The notes beneath the pieces were generated by a model that saw only the letters and a program-made list of their open reading frames with translations, was not told the origin of the DNA and ran no database searches. Shown here piece after piece: positions 8,456 to 17,025 of a DNA stretch of 37,926 nucleotides. The position numbers and the translations under genes were made by a program. How positions within the stretch are numbered: the first letter of the stretch is position 1; the number at the start of each line of letters is the position of its first letter. Source of the stretch: Paenibacillus camerounensis (GTDB taxonomy: Bacteria; Bacillota; Bacilli; Paenibacillales; Paenibacillaceae). The DNA is taken from assembly GCF_000723885.1 (NCBI RefSeq), contig NZ_CCDG010000076.1, positions 1 through 37,926 on the forward strand. Reading direction: 5' to 3'.

Positions 8456-8594
8456 TCTGCTTCTCCTCCCCGCGTCTCCTGCACACTCTCTATGTATAAT
8501 ATTGTAACGATTGTACCCCCTTTTCCCCGTAAACTCAAAGAAGAGTCGCCATTCCGCCATATTTCCCGCGTCCCGGCAACTCTGCTGGCCCAGC

Positions 8595-10283
8595 CTAAAG
8601 GTTCTGCAAATATACCCGCGCTTCATACGGCCGGAGCTTAAGCGAGGATAGATCATCCTCCTTGGCCGGCGGATAGTTGGAGATCAGCAGCTCCGCTGGT
8701 CCCGCCTCAAGCTCCGCTGGCAGCTCGAATACCGGCTCATGCTCAAAGAAATTCAGGATAATCAGCAGCCGCTGATCCTCAAGCGTACGGGTAAAAGCAT
8801 AAATCTCTTCATGCTCCTCAAGCAGCAGGCCATATTCGCCGTAGACGATGACCGGATGCTTTTTACGCAGCTGAATCAGCTTCTTGTAGTAGTTGTAGAT
8901 CGAATCCGGGTCCTTGACCGCTGCCGCCGCATTGATCTCCTTCGAATTAGAATTGACTCTGATCCAAGGCACGCCTGTCGTAAAACCGCCCTCGTCCGAA
9001 TCATCCCACTGCATCGGGGTACGGGCGTTGTCCCGGCTTTTTTTGTGGATATTAGCCATAATCTGTTCTTCCGGCAGCCCCTGGTTGCGCTTATCCTCAT
9101 AGTAATTCAGCGTCTCCACATCCCGGTAATCATCAATCGACTCGAACGCCGCATTCGTCATGCCGAGCTCTTCACCCTGATAAATGTAAGGTGTGCCCTC
9201 CTGCATATGGATGAAGGTAGCCAGCATTTTGGCCGACGGCACGCGGTAGAACAGGTCATTCCCGAATCGCGACACCGAGCGTGGCTGGTCATGATTACAC
9301 AGGTAATTAGCGTTCCAGCCCCGGTTGTGCAGAACCGTCTGCCAGTTGCTGATGATTTTTTTGAGATCGGTGAGCTTCCACGGCACGGTATCCCACTTTC
9401 CGCCGCCCGGAGCCGCGCAATCCAGATTCATATGCTCGAACTGAAAGGTCATGTTCAGCTCGCGCCGCCCGTCCCCGACATAATCCAGCGCCTGCTCCGG
9501 CCCAAGACCCGAAGTCTCCCCGACCGTCATAATGTCGTAGAAATACAGCACCTTGTCATGCAGGTTCTGCAGCATTGTGTGCACATCCGCAAGATTGGAG
9601 AACATCTCATAGGCCCGCACCGTCGCCGTTCCGCCAGGGTTAGCCGCATCGGGGTAGCCTTCTGCCTTGATGATATGGGCAATCGCATCGAACCGGAAGC
9701 CGTCAACGCCTTTTTTGAGCCACCACTCCACCATCTCATGCAGCTTGTCGATCACCACCTGATTTTCCCAGTTGAGATCGGGCTGATATTTGGAGTAGAG
9801 ATGCAGGTAGTACTCGTCTGTCTGGGGATCTAGCTCCCACACCGAGCCGCTGAAATACGATTCCCAGTTGTTCGGGGGGCCGCCGTTTTTGCCCTTGCGC
9901 CAGATGTAATAATCCCGTTTCGGATTATCCTTCGAGCTCCGCGATTCGATGAACCAGGGATGCTGGTGGGACGTGTGGTTCAGCACCAGATCCATCATCA
10001 GCTTCATTCCCCGCGCATGCATCTCGCGCAGCATCAGGTCAAAATCCGCCATCGTTCCGAATTCCTTCATAATGTCACAGTAATCACTGATATCGTAGCC
10101 GTTGTCATGGTTCGGCGATTTATAAATCGGACACACCCAGATGACGTCCACACCCAGGTCCTGCAGATAATCCAGCTTCGATATTATACCGCGCAGATCG
10201 CCGATCCCGTCACCGTTGCTGTCCATGAAGCTGATCGGATAAATCTGGTACGCTACGCTTTCTTTCCACCATTTTGGATTCAC
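8595..10283 (-). CDS. malL: GH13 alpha-glucosidase (oligo-1,6-glucosidase type)
   Basis: A 562-residue cytoplasmic glycoside hydrolase of family 13, close to oligo-1,6-glucosidases and sucrose isomaltases. It starts WWKESVAYQIYP, shows the calcium-loop-like DSNGDGIGDL (about 22-31), conserved region I DLVLNHTS (about 98-105), region II DGFRFDAIAH with the nucleophile Asp near 200, region III with the acid/base Glu in TVGETSG near 255, and region IV NHDQPR near 330. There is no signal peptide, so it would act on imported short alpha-glucosides such as isomaltose or palatinose. GAGGAGAG precedes the ATG. The exact bond preference cannot be told from these motifs, so the symbol is a family-level call; trehalose-6-phosphate hydrolase is the main alternative. 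Confidence 0.88.
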   Translation of the reverse strand: MNPKWWKESVAYQIYPISFMDSNGDGIGDLRGIISKLDYLQDLGVDVIWVCPIYKSPNHDNGYDISDYCDIMKEFGTMADFDLMLREMHARGMKLMMDLVLNHTSHQHPWFIESRSSKDNPKRDYYIWRKGKNGGPPNNWESYFSGSVWELDPQTDEYYLHLYSKYQPDLNWENQVVIDKLHEMVEWWLKKGVDGFRFDAIAHIIKAEGYPDAANPGGTATVRAYEMFSNLADVHTMLQNLHDKVLYFYDIMTVGETSGLGPEQALDYVGDGRRELNMTFQFEHMNLDCAAPGGGKWDTVPWKLTDLKKIISNWQTVLHNRGWNANYLCNHDQPRSVSRFGNDLFYRVPSAKMLATFIHMQEGTPYIYQGEELGMTNAAFESIDDYRDVETLNYYEDKRNQGLPEEQIMANIHKKSRDNARTPMQWDDSDEGGFTTGVPWIRVNSNSKEINAAAAVKDPDSIYNYYKKLIQLRKKHPVIVYGEYGLLLEEHEEIYAFTRTLEDQRLLIILNFFEHEPVFELPAELEAGPAELLISNYPPAKEDDLSSLKLRPYEARVYLQNL

Positions 10284-10399
10284 TTGGACTCTCCTCCGCT
10301 TCTCCGGTGCCTCAGGAAGTGATATTTAATATATCTTAACCATACTGGTGGAAGACAATCACAGATTATTGGGCAAAAGCGCACGGGAATGCATCCGGT

Positions 10400-10966
10400 T
10401 TAGCTCTCCCTTAGCTTGAGCAGTCCCGGAATAACTAGCCCGATCTGCCGGAACAGCGCCTGCCCGGTCATCCCCTCATCACGAATATAAAAAATCAGCA
10501 GCGACTGCTCCTGAAACACTTTATGCTGCACCAGATCCGCTGTAGCCGTCTGATTCTCAAAATCAGCCCAGCCATCTTCGCGCTCCCCTACTCCGGCAAA
10601 CTGGTAGATAACCAGCTCCTCCTCATCCAGCAGAAAAACAAGCGGCTTCCGCCCGTTCAGCTCCCTGTGAAACACACTCTCCGCCCGCACTTCACTGCTG
10701 CTCAGCTCAAGCCCTTGTTCTGAAAAAGCTGCTGTAATCTCTTCCGCGCTAAGTTCTCTCAGTCCTGTGTCCGCCACATTACCGCCCTGGCTGCACCCGG
10801 TAACCAGTAGTCCGATTACGAGGAGCATCAGCAGCACCGCTATCCTTCTAAAAATGCCCGATATGAGCGCTAATGTACCGGCGTTTTTGCCTATGCCAAG
10901 CTTCCTGTACATCTGTTTACTTAAAGTCACATTCACGTTCATATTCGCGTCCGCGTTGAAATCCAT
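10400..10966 (-). CDS. Predicted lipoprotein of unknown function
   Basis: I do not recognise this 188-residue protein. It has a hydrophobic stretch at about residues 43-57 ending in the lipobox VTGC, so it should be anchored outside the membrane with Cys 58 as the first mature residue. The n-region before it (about 42 residues, including MDFNADANMNVNV) is unusually long; an internal Met at residue 19 (MYRKLGIGK) would give a more normal signal. The mature part of about 130 residues is acidic and contains KPLVFLLDEEELVIYQF and a C-terminal amphipathic end. GAGAGGGG lies before the first ATG. There is no operon partner: the alpha-glucosidase gene is 117 bp away in the same direction. Confidence 0.65.
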   Translation of the reverse strand: MDFNADANMNVNVTLSKQMYRKLGIGKNAGTLALISGIFRRIAVLLMLLVIGLLVTGCSQGGNVADTGLRELSAEEITAAFSEQGLELSSSEVRAESVFHRELNGRKPLVFLLDEEELVIYQFAGVGEREDGWADFENQTATADLVQHKVFQEQSLLIFYIRDEGMTGQALFRQIGLVIPGLLKLRES

Positions 10967-11791
10967 CTTAAGCCGTCCCCTCTCCGCAATTCTTATAAGT
11001 AATTGACGGCTGCGTTGCTGATATTGTTGCGTCGGGTCAGAGCGGATGGCGGTGAGAGAAGCGGTGACGGTGACGGCAGGAGTGACGACAACGGTGATGG
11101 GAGTAGCGGCATTAAGAGCAAGAGTAAGAGTAAGAGTATGAGTAACAGTAAGAATAACAATAACAGTAGGAGTAACAATAACGGTGACGGCAACGGTGAG
11201 ACTGCCCAGTTTCTTTTTAAAGCAGCTTCTGTTGTATTTTGTGCACTAGAAAACGCTGCTGGAGCGCATTTATCCGCTTTCCGGGAAGTGCTGCCGGCTG
11301 AAATACAATATTAACGCTTTTCCCGCGCAAAAAAGGCTTATCTATTGCACGTTCTGCAACAGAAAGCCCTCTGATCTCCATATAGCTGTACTTGGTACAC
11401 TTAAAAGCTCCAAAAATCCGCTCCTGCACCACATAGCTGTATTCCGTACAACTAAATCTGCCCAAATCGGCTGAAACTGAGGTTTTACGGCCTTTTAATT
11501 GCACAGAATACAGCTAAAGGGATGACAGGAGAGGAGTCGGCGGTTTTAGCTGCACAAAGTGCAGTTAAGTACATGCGGCGCTGTTTTGGAACAACGATGA
11601 AGCCGGAGTTAGCCAAATACCATGCTACAACAGTCTCACATAGTCTCACACAATCTCACCGCTTAGACGCATCCGGCAGTCCGCTTCACTCCCCTCCTGC
11701 TCCCCCATCGCTCAGCTGAAACGCTGAAATCCTCTCCTGACCGGCGCCTCTCCTAGTCCAGGCCGGCACGAATGGTCTCTTGCCTTGCCTC
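10967..11791. other. Gene-free, repeat-rich gap of about 0.8 kb
   Basis: Open frames on both strands have no ribosome sites and low-complexity translations, so I call no gene. 11040-11200 is a G/A-rich stretch of imperfect 6-bp and 9-bp steps (GAGTAA, GGTGAC, AACAAT). 11225-11570 holds several copies of a motif of about 25 bp in both orientations. 11632-11660 repeats AGTCTCACA three times. Confidence 0.6.
11226..11570. repeat. Cluster of dispersed ~25-bp intergenic motifs (GCTGTAYTNNGTRCA...TAAA)
   Basis: Related copies read on the plus strand near 11228 (CTGTTGTATTTTGTGCACTA), near 11382 (ATAGCTGTACTTGGTACACT) and near 11432 (ATAGCTGTATTCCGTACAAC). Inverted copies lie near 11500 (GCACAGAATACAGCTAAA) and 11548 (TAGCTGCACAAAGTGCAGTT). 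The last copy is a near-palindrome around TGCACAAAGTGCA. Confidence 0.55.
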
Positions 11792-12571
11792 CTACAGCAG
11801 CCCCACCATCTTGAGCCCCTCGTAAATGCCGTCCTCGCTGACATGCTTGGTGACATAGGTCGCAGCCGCCTTCACTTCCTCCTCGGCGTTGCCCATGGCA
11901 ATGCCATGGCCGACATAGCTGAGCATCTCCACATCATTCAGGCCGTCGCCGAACGCATACACTTCCGCTTTATCTACGCCGAGGATTTCGAGCATCTTGG
12001 CAATGCCGCCCGCCTTGGAGCCGTTGCCCGGCAGTACGTCCATCCCCAGCGGGTGCCAGCGGACAAACTTGAGCTCCGGGTAGGCTTCTTCATAGGCCGC
12101 CTGGCTCTCCTGCGGGCAGAAGATGATCGCCTGGTAAATATCGTTCAGCAAAAAATACTCCGCATCATAGGTCGGAAAGGCCAGCTTCAACGAGCCGATG
12201 CTGGTCACGATATTCACATGCTCAGCAGTGTTAACCTTCATATCCGTAGCATCAATGTAAGCAACGGGATGGTCATTTTTCTCTGCGAACAGAGTGAGCT
12301 CCTTCAGCACATCCGTCTCCAGCCGGTTAGTATAGATTACCTCGCCTTTGTGGACCACATACTGGCCGTTGAGTGAGACAAAGGAGTCAATTCCCAGCTC
12401 TTCACGCAGCTGCTTGAACATATAAGCGCCCCGGCCTGTCGCGATTACGACATTATGGCCCCGCCGCTGCAGCTCGGCAATCGCCTCTCTGGCGGAAGCA
12501 GGCACCTTTTTATCTTCATCATAGATGGTTCCGTCAATATCAAAAAAAATCGTCTTCTTAACTATAGTCAT
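11792..12571 (-). CDS. HAD-superfamily phosphatase, Cof type
   Basis: A 259-residue cytoplasmic hydrolase of the Cof/YkrA branch of the haloacid dehalogenase superfamily. Motif I FFDIDGTIYD (about 9-18) supplies the nucleophile and acid aspartates, motif II VIATGRG (about 41-47) follows, and motif IV GDGLNDVEML (about 207-216) binds magnesium, with HGIAMGNAEEEVK after it. The long insert between motifs II and III is the C2-type cap of sugar-phosphate and FMN phosphatases. The substrate is not predictable. GGAGAG sits close (3-4 nt) to the ATG. It lies downstream of the nif terminator in the same direction and is probably independent of nif. Confidence 0.88.
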   Translation of the reverse strand: MTIVKKTIFFDIDGTIYDEDKKVPASAREAIAELQRRGHNVVIATGRGAYMFKQLREELGIDSFVSLNGQYVVHKGEVIYTNRLETDVLKELTLFAEKNDHPVAYIDATDMKVNTAEHVNIVTSIGSLKLAFPTYDAEYFLLNDIYQAIIFCPQESQAAYEEAYPELKFVRWHPLGMDVLPGNGSKAGGIAKMLEILGVDKAEVYAFGDGLNDVEMLSYVGHGIAMGNAEEEVKAAATYVTKHVSEDGIYEGLKMVGLL

Positions 12572-12737
12572 CGCTCTCCAGTCTCCTTGCTGTTCTCTTT
12601 GTAAGTATCCTGCCCAAATTGTAGATGCTTACTGAAAGTGATGCAAGCTTTCCTTGTAATATAAAAGCGTAAGCAGATATTAACCTTGCGGAATTTGCGC
12701 CAGATTCCAGTATCTCTATTCTGATAATATTGGTTAA

Positions 12738-12769
12738 AAAAGAGGCAGTCCTTTAGCAAGGACTGCCCC
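12738..12769 (-). terminator. Intrinsic terminator of the nif operon
   Basis: On the minus strand, GGCAGTCCTT, a 4-nt loop, then AAGGACTGCC form a 10-bp perfect stem, followed by TCTTTTTT. It lies about 65 bp after the nifV stop and closes the cluster. Confidence 0.85.
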
Positions 12770-12833
12770 CCTTCAAATAAACGTAACCTCCGGTTAATCC
12801 GGTCCTCTAGCTTCTTAACCCGCCCGTATCTGC

Positions 12834-13976
12834 TCACACCGCGTTCTGTGCCCGCTGCTGCTCTTCCATCAGCCACTGGAGCAGCATAACCTCCGGCACA
12901 TTGCCCTTGCGGGCCTCCGCATATTCCCGGACCCGCTCCAGCAGACGGCTTGCCGTCTCGGGGCTGACCTCAAGGCCGCGCTGCTCCAGCACATGCGCTA
13001 CCCCGCCGCTGCCGGAATGCTTGCCCAGCACGAAGCGGTGGGCCCGGCCGACCTCAGCCGGATCAAACGTCTGATACGTCGCCTTCTCCTTCATCAGCCC
13101 GTCCACGTGAATGCCGGACTCATGCGTGAACGCGAGCTGTCCCACAATCGGCTTGGCGTCACCGACATTACGCCCGGAAGCCGCAATGACCACATCCGCC
13201 AGCCCTTTGAGCAGGTCCAGCCGCACGCCGCATTCCCCGCCGTACAAATGCCGCCAGGCCATGGCGACTTCCTCCATGGCCGCATTGCCGGTCCGCTCAC
13301 CGATACCGGCTACTGTAGTGCTGGCCCACACTGCCCCTGCGGCTATGCCGCTCAGTGTGTTGGCAGCGGCCAGACCAAAATCATTGTGGCAGTGCACCTC
13401 CAGCTCCACATCATCAGGAACGGCGCCCAGCAGACTTTGAACCCGCCCGGCCATTTGTCCCGGATGATGAGCCGACACCGTATCCGCATAACGGAATCGG
13501 CGTATACCTTCCTTGTACAACGTGTTCACCACTTGAATCAGAAATTGCATATCCGCCCTGGACGAGTCCTCCATACCGACCGATACCGTCATACCCGCTC
13601 TTAGCCCATACTCTGCCGTACGCAGCAGCTTGTTCAGCCCCTCAAGCGGCGTGAGCCCCAGCTTGCCCTGCAGCTGGATGTCAGAGACCGGAATGGACAC
13701 ATGGGCCCAGTCCACCCCGGTATTCCGCGCTTTGTCAATATCACCGGGTGTAGAACGGTTCCAGGTCATCAGCTTCATCGGTAAGCCCAGCTCAGCGATA
13801 GCCGCGATATCCTCCTGTTCCCGCCTGCCCATGGCAGGGATTCCCACCTCTGCCTGTTCTACTCCGCATTCCGACAGCAACTTTGCGATTTCCAGCTTTT
13901 CTGCCCGCGTGAAGGATACTCCAGCCGCCTGTTCACCATCCCTGAGTGTCGTGTCACATAAATTCAGACTTTTCAC
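12834..13976 (-). CDS. nifV: Homocitrate synthase NifV
   Basis: A 380-residue enzyme that condenses acetyl-CoA with 2-oxoglutarate to homocitrate, the organic ligand of FeMo-cofactor. The DRE-TIM metallolyase signature CDTTLRDGEQAAGVSFT lies at about residues 7-23, and the second signature with metal-binding His residues, EVHCHNDFGLAAANT, at about 193-207; ESGIHVDG (about 286-293) is also present. The length is normal for NifV rather than for the longer LeuA, and its place at the end of a nif operon supports the call over 2-isopropylmalate synthase. The start is GTG, and GTGA overlaps the hesA stop, so translation is probably coupled. The intrinsic terminator follows. Confidence 0.95.
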   Translation of the reverse strand: MKSLNLCDTTLRDGEQAAGVSFTRAEKLEIAKLLSECGVEQAEVGIPAMGRREQEDIAAIAELGLPMKLMTWNRSTPGDIDKARNTGVDWAHVSIPVSDIQLQGKLGLTPLEGLNKLLRTAEYGLRAGMTVSVGMEDSSRADMQFLIQVVNTLYKEGIRRFRYADTVSAHHPGQMAGRVQSLLGAVPDDVELEVHCHNDFGLAAANTLSGIAAGAVWASTTVAGIGERTGNAAMEEVAMAWRHLYGGECGVRLDLLKGLADVVIAASGRNVGDAKPIVGQLAFTHESGIHVDGLMKEKATYQTFDPAEVGRAHRFVLGKHSGSGGVAHVLEQRGLEVSPETASRLLERVREYAEARKGNVPEVMLLQWLMEEQQRAQNAV

Positions 13977-14725
13977 GGTCTACCTCCTTCTCCGCAGCAA
14001 ACGCAATTCGGATTACGGGTAATAGTGACGCTATAACAGGCGAAGTCGAGTGAGCTGAAGCGATGCATTACGCCCGCATAAGTTGTCCCTACCCCTGTAA
14101 TCCATTTTACGGCCTCCAGCGCAGCCAGACAACCGGCGATTCCGGAGGTAGCACCCAGAACTGGAAATCCGAACGGCTCCCAGTGGGGCTTCACGTCCGG
14201 GTACAGGCATTCCAGGCAGGGGGTCAGGCCGGGAATCATCGTGGTAAGTGAAATCTCAAAGCCGTACATCGCCGCCTCTACCATCGGGGTAGCCGTATCA
14301 ACGCACAGCCGGTTCAAAGCATACCGCTCGGGAAAATCATACCGTGCATCAATTACAATATCAGCGCTCTCCACCCACGGTTTTGCCTGCTCATATTCAA
14401 TTTTGGCATTGTAGCCCTCAATCTCCACATGCGGATTAAGACGTTTCAGCTGCGCTGCTGCCGTACTGATCCGCTCCATCCCTAAAGACTCGCTGTCCAT
14501 CAGAATCTGCCGGTTGAGATCCGGAGGCAGAATAATACCTTCATGCGCCAGAATCAGCTTGCCGACACCTGCAGCCGCCAGATACAGCGCAGCCGTTCCT
14601 CCTAACCCGCCAATTCCGGCCACCATGACCGTCGCTTCCTTCAATGCCCGCTGTCCGTCCTCACCCAGCAGCTTCAGCTGCCGGGCATACCGTTCAAGCT
14701 CTGCTTCTCCGGCTAGCTGCTCCAT
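13973..14725 (-). CDS. hesA: HesA: E1-like adenylyltransferase of nif clusters
   Basis: A 250-residue member of the ThiF/MoeB/HesA family. These enzymes adenylate the C-terminus of a small carrier protein; HesA is conserved in nif operons of Paenibacillus, Frankia and cyanobacteria, but its exact role in cofactor or molybdenum/sulfur handling is unsettled. Visible parts: the nucleotide-binding loop VAGIGGLGGTAALYLA (about 35-50), DLNRQIL (about 69-75), VIDARYDFPERYALNRLC (about 119-136) and two cysteine pairs (CLEC about 169-172, CVCC near the end) that would bind structural zinc. It lies between the DUF269 gene (36-bp gap) and nifV (4-bp overlap), inside the same transcript. Confidence 0.93.
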   Translation of the reverse strand: MEQLAGEAELERYARQLKLLGEDGQRALKEATVMVAGIGGLGGTAALYLAAAGVGKLILAHEGIILPPDLNRQILMDSESLGMERISTAAAQLKRLNPHVEIEGYNAKIEYEQAKPWVESADIVIDARYDFPERYALNRLCVDTATPMVEAAMYGFEISLTTMIPGLTPCLECLYPDVKPHWEPFGFPVLGATSGIAGCLAALEAVKWITGVGTTYAGVMHRFSSLDFACYSVTITRNPNCVCCGEGGRP

Positions 14726-14761
14726 GCCTGTCGCCTCCTGTGACTGATGTTTATAGGTGCT

Positions 14762-15328
14762 CTAACCCTCCAGGCTCAGCAAGCCGTGCAGAGCAGTCAC
14801 TTCCTTATATTTAGCCAGGAAAGCCAGCCCTTCCGTTACGCACTCCACTCCATACCGGATGACTTTCTCCTCTGACGTGAACGGGAACGGGAAGCCTGCA
14901 CGCAGGCTTTTCAGCACCAGAATGACTCTGCCGCTATACAGCAGCCCCCGGCCGAAGCCCTCCCCGTTAATCTCCGCCGTGCTCTGGATCATCGTTCCGC
15001 TGCGCTCTTCAATGACTCCGGCTATAGCCTGAAACAGAAGCGGCACCTGCTGGCGCACCTTGGGCGAGACCGCACAATTGAATTCGGACTTACTCTGGTC
15101 CTTGGTGGAGGCCAGAAACTGCTGGGCAAGCTTCTCTCCGGGAGGCAGTGCTGCATAACGGCCGAAGAAGTCCTCCGCGTCAAGCAGACTGCACAGCCGC
15201 CGGACCAGAGCATCTGCCGTCTCCTGGTCAACGGCCTTACGGGCCGGCCGGCTGCGGCCTTTCAGTTGCGCAGCTTCCTGGAGCGCTCCTTCCGATATTG
15301 CCGGGCTTTCCTTAGCCATGGGTTCCAT
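14762..15328 (-). CDS. NifX-associated protein (DUF269 family), the 'orf1' of Paenibacillus nif clusters
   Basis: A 188-residue protein whose C-terminal half (INGEGFGRGLLYSGRVILVL, then TEGLAFLAKYKEV) matches the NifX-associated DUF269 family found next to nifX in proteobacterial and cyanobacterial nif clusters. Its function is not well established; the position implies a part in FeMo-cofactor maturation or storage. The first 60 or so residues are less conserved, with a basic segment KGRSRPARK. The start overlaps the nifX stop by 17 bp and has GGGAGGAAG 7 nt upstream. An alternative ATG lies three codons later. Only some Paenibacillus nif clusters carry this gene between nifX and hesA (from memory). 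Confidence 0.82.
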   Translation of the reverse strand: MEPMAKESPAISEGALQEAAQLKGRSRPARKAVDQETADALVRRLCSLLDAEDFFGRYAALPPGEKLAQQFLASTKDQSKSEFNCAVSPKVRQQVPLLFQAIAGVIEERSGTMIQSTAEINGEGFGRGLLYSGRVILVLKSLRAGFPFPFTSEEKVIRYGVECVTEGLAFLAKYKEVTALHGLLSLEG

Positions 15329-15722
15329 CTGCTTCCTCCCCTTCGGTCAGGCCTTCTTCTTCCGCCCGCAGCACCTTGGCCAGCCACATCGGCGGCTTGC
15401 CCTGCAGCATCTCGGCCAGCCGCTTAACCTGCTCCTCTATGGGACTGCCAAAAGGAACCTTAACCGGCATAATCTTGCGCCGCGTCACCCGCGCAGCTGC
15501 CGATGCGCCGATCTGCATTATGAAGATTAGCGTACAGTCACCTACCGCCTCAAGACGGCTTTCAATTTTGCCGGCTTCATCCTGATTCAGCACCACCGGC
15601 AGCCTGCGCAGCTCTACAAGCTCGCTGCCCTGCTTGGTTACATTGTATATTGCAAACATCGGACTTTGCCCGAAGTGGGCATTGACTCGGATTCCATCAT
15701 CTGTGGCGAATGCTACTTTCAC
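15312..15722 (-). CDS. nifX: NifX, FeMo-cofactor precursor carrier
   Basis: A 136-residue protein of the NifX/NafY/NifB-C-terminal fold, which carries NifB-co and the VK-cluster between NifB and NifEN. The opening VAFATDDGIRVNAHFGQSPMF is diagnostic: HFG is the segment also seen in the C-terminal domain of NifB in this window (VNQHFGHATEF). The start is GTG, 26 bp inside the end of nifN, and its stop is 17 bp inside the next gene, so translation of nifN-nifX-orf is nested. The C-terminal 30 residues are acidic and probably flexible. Confidence 0.93.
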   Translation of the reverse strand: MKVAFATDDGIRVNAHFGQSPMFAIYNVTKQGSELVELRRLPVVLNQDEAGKIESRLEAVGDCTLIFIMQIGASAAARVTRRKIMPVKVPFGSPIEEQVKRLAEMLQGKPPMWLAKVLRAEEEGLTEGEEADGTHG

Positions 15723-17025
15723 GGTGCCCAGCCTCCCTCTGCATTAACAAATTCCCTGCCTTATTGCTCCATTCCATAGCTCCCCTGTAGCCTACCGAAA
15801 CGGACATATACGCCCCCAGCTCATTCCAGACAGGAAAGCCGGCGGGCATGAATGCGGCGCCGATGCGGGCAGCTCCGCTGATCCCGTGCGAATTGCTGAT
15901 CCACAGGTCTGCACCTTTGCCGAGCACCTCGGCATCATCCAGATCCCCGATCCATATTTCACGCGCCATGCTGTCTACAAGCGGTGTTTCAAATGAAGAG
16001 ATCAGCGCCTTCTGCTCCACGCCAAGCTCCTCCAGCCAGCCTGAGACAGAACACAGATGATCCGGCTCAAGCGCAGCAACGGCTGACATGCCTGCGAACT
16101 GGAAGTGCGCGTCCAGCATGCTGTCGAGCAGATTCTCCCTCTGCCAGCAATAGCGCAGCGGAACCGGCTCTCCGCTGATCTGATGCAGAAAATGCAGCAA
16201 TTCATCAGAAGCCTTCAGACCCATCGCTCCGCTGAATACCTTATATGGTGTTCCCAGTGCATTATGCAGCCTTCTGGCCGGCCGCTCCATGCTGGCGCCG
16301 ACAGCAATTGTTAAGCCGGACTGCAGGCTCTGCTGCATCGAATCCAGCGGTACCCCGCCCCGGGTCAGCGGGGAGAAGCCTGTCAGCAAGTGCCCGGACA
16401 GTGAAGTTGAGATGTCCGGCACGGCAATAACATCGAATCCAAAAGCCGAGATCATTTCTTTCAGCTCCATTACATCTGCAGGTGTCAAAAACGATCCCGG
16501 CAGCAGGGTAATCTGGCGGGTGTTCATGGTTCTCGATCCCCGGTGCCCGGCCTGCTGGATCATCTCGTCAATCATCGCTTCCACGGTTGTGCTATAGCCT
16601 GATTCAAGCGAGCCGCGGAAGTCAGGCAGGACTACGGAAAAGGCAAGCCCGCCGCGCAGGTTCCTTTCCCGCTTGTAGCTCTTGAGCATCGTTGCGTAGT
16701 CTACTCCGGCCACATCAGTCAGTTCAGTTCCGATGATGCCGATAATATCCGGACGATGCTTGCTGAGTACCATATTCAGCGCTTCCTCCAGATTGCGGTT
16801 GGCGTCAAAGATCACGTCCATCTCCTGCAGCGCCGAGGTCTGCACGGCAATCGGCTCGCGGAAATGGCGGGTCAGCAGCGCCTTCGGGAAGGCCGAGCAG
16901 CCCTGCGAGCCGTGAATCAGCGGCATCGCCCGGTAGCAACCCTGTAGGGCAAGCACGGCACCCAGCGACTGGCCGATCTTGATCGGATTGACCGAGGCAG
17001 GCTTCTTCAGGCGGTTAACGGTCAT
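15697..17025 (-). CDS. nifN: NifN, scaffold subunit for FeMo-cofactor assembly
   Basis: A 442-residue NifK-like subunit of the NifEN scaffold, on which the NifB product matures to FeMo-cofactor. The N-terminal segment NPIKIGQSLGAVLALQGCYRAMPLIHGSQGCSAFPKA keeps the paired cysteines of the interface cluster and the HGSQGC shared with NifK. GIIGTELTDVAGVDY replaces the third P-cluster cysteine segment of NifK, which separates NifN from NifK. I chose ATG at 17025 because GGGAGGTG lies 5 nt upstream; the frame is open 13 codons further, inside nifE. The start overlaps the nifE stop by 11 bp and the end overlaps nifX by 26 bp. Confidence 0.95.
   Translation of the reverse strand: MTVNRLKKPASVNPIKIGQSLGAVLALQGCYRAMPLIHGSQGCSAFPKALLTRHFREPIAVQTSALQEMDVIFDANRNLEEALNMVLSKHRPDIIGIIGTELTDVAGVDYATMLKSYKRERNLRGGLAFSVVLPDFRGSLESGYSTTVEAMIDEMIQQAGHRGSRTMNTRQITLLPGSFLTPADVMELKEMISAFGFDVIAVPDISTSLSGHLLTGFSPLTRGGVPLDSMQQSLQSGLTIAVGASMERPARRLHNALGTPYKVFSGAMGLKASDELLHFLHQISGEPVPLRYCWQRENLLDSMLDAHFQFAGMSAVAALEPDHLCSVSGWLEELGVEQKALISSFETPLVDSMAREIWIGDLDDAEVLGKGADLWISNSHGISGAARIGAAFMPAGFPVWNELGAYMSVSVGYRGAMEWSNKAGNLLMQREAGHRESSIRHR

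Noticed and set aside
11217..11504. 95-codon minus-strand frame in the repeat gap
   Set aside because: It is built from two copies of the dispersed motif (CTEYSY and CTKYSY come from the same repeat) and has no Shine-Dalgarno.
12568..12876. 102-codon minus-strand frame after nifV
   Set aside because: It runs through the nif terminator hairpin and starts inside nifV without a ribosome site.
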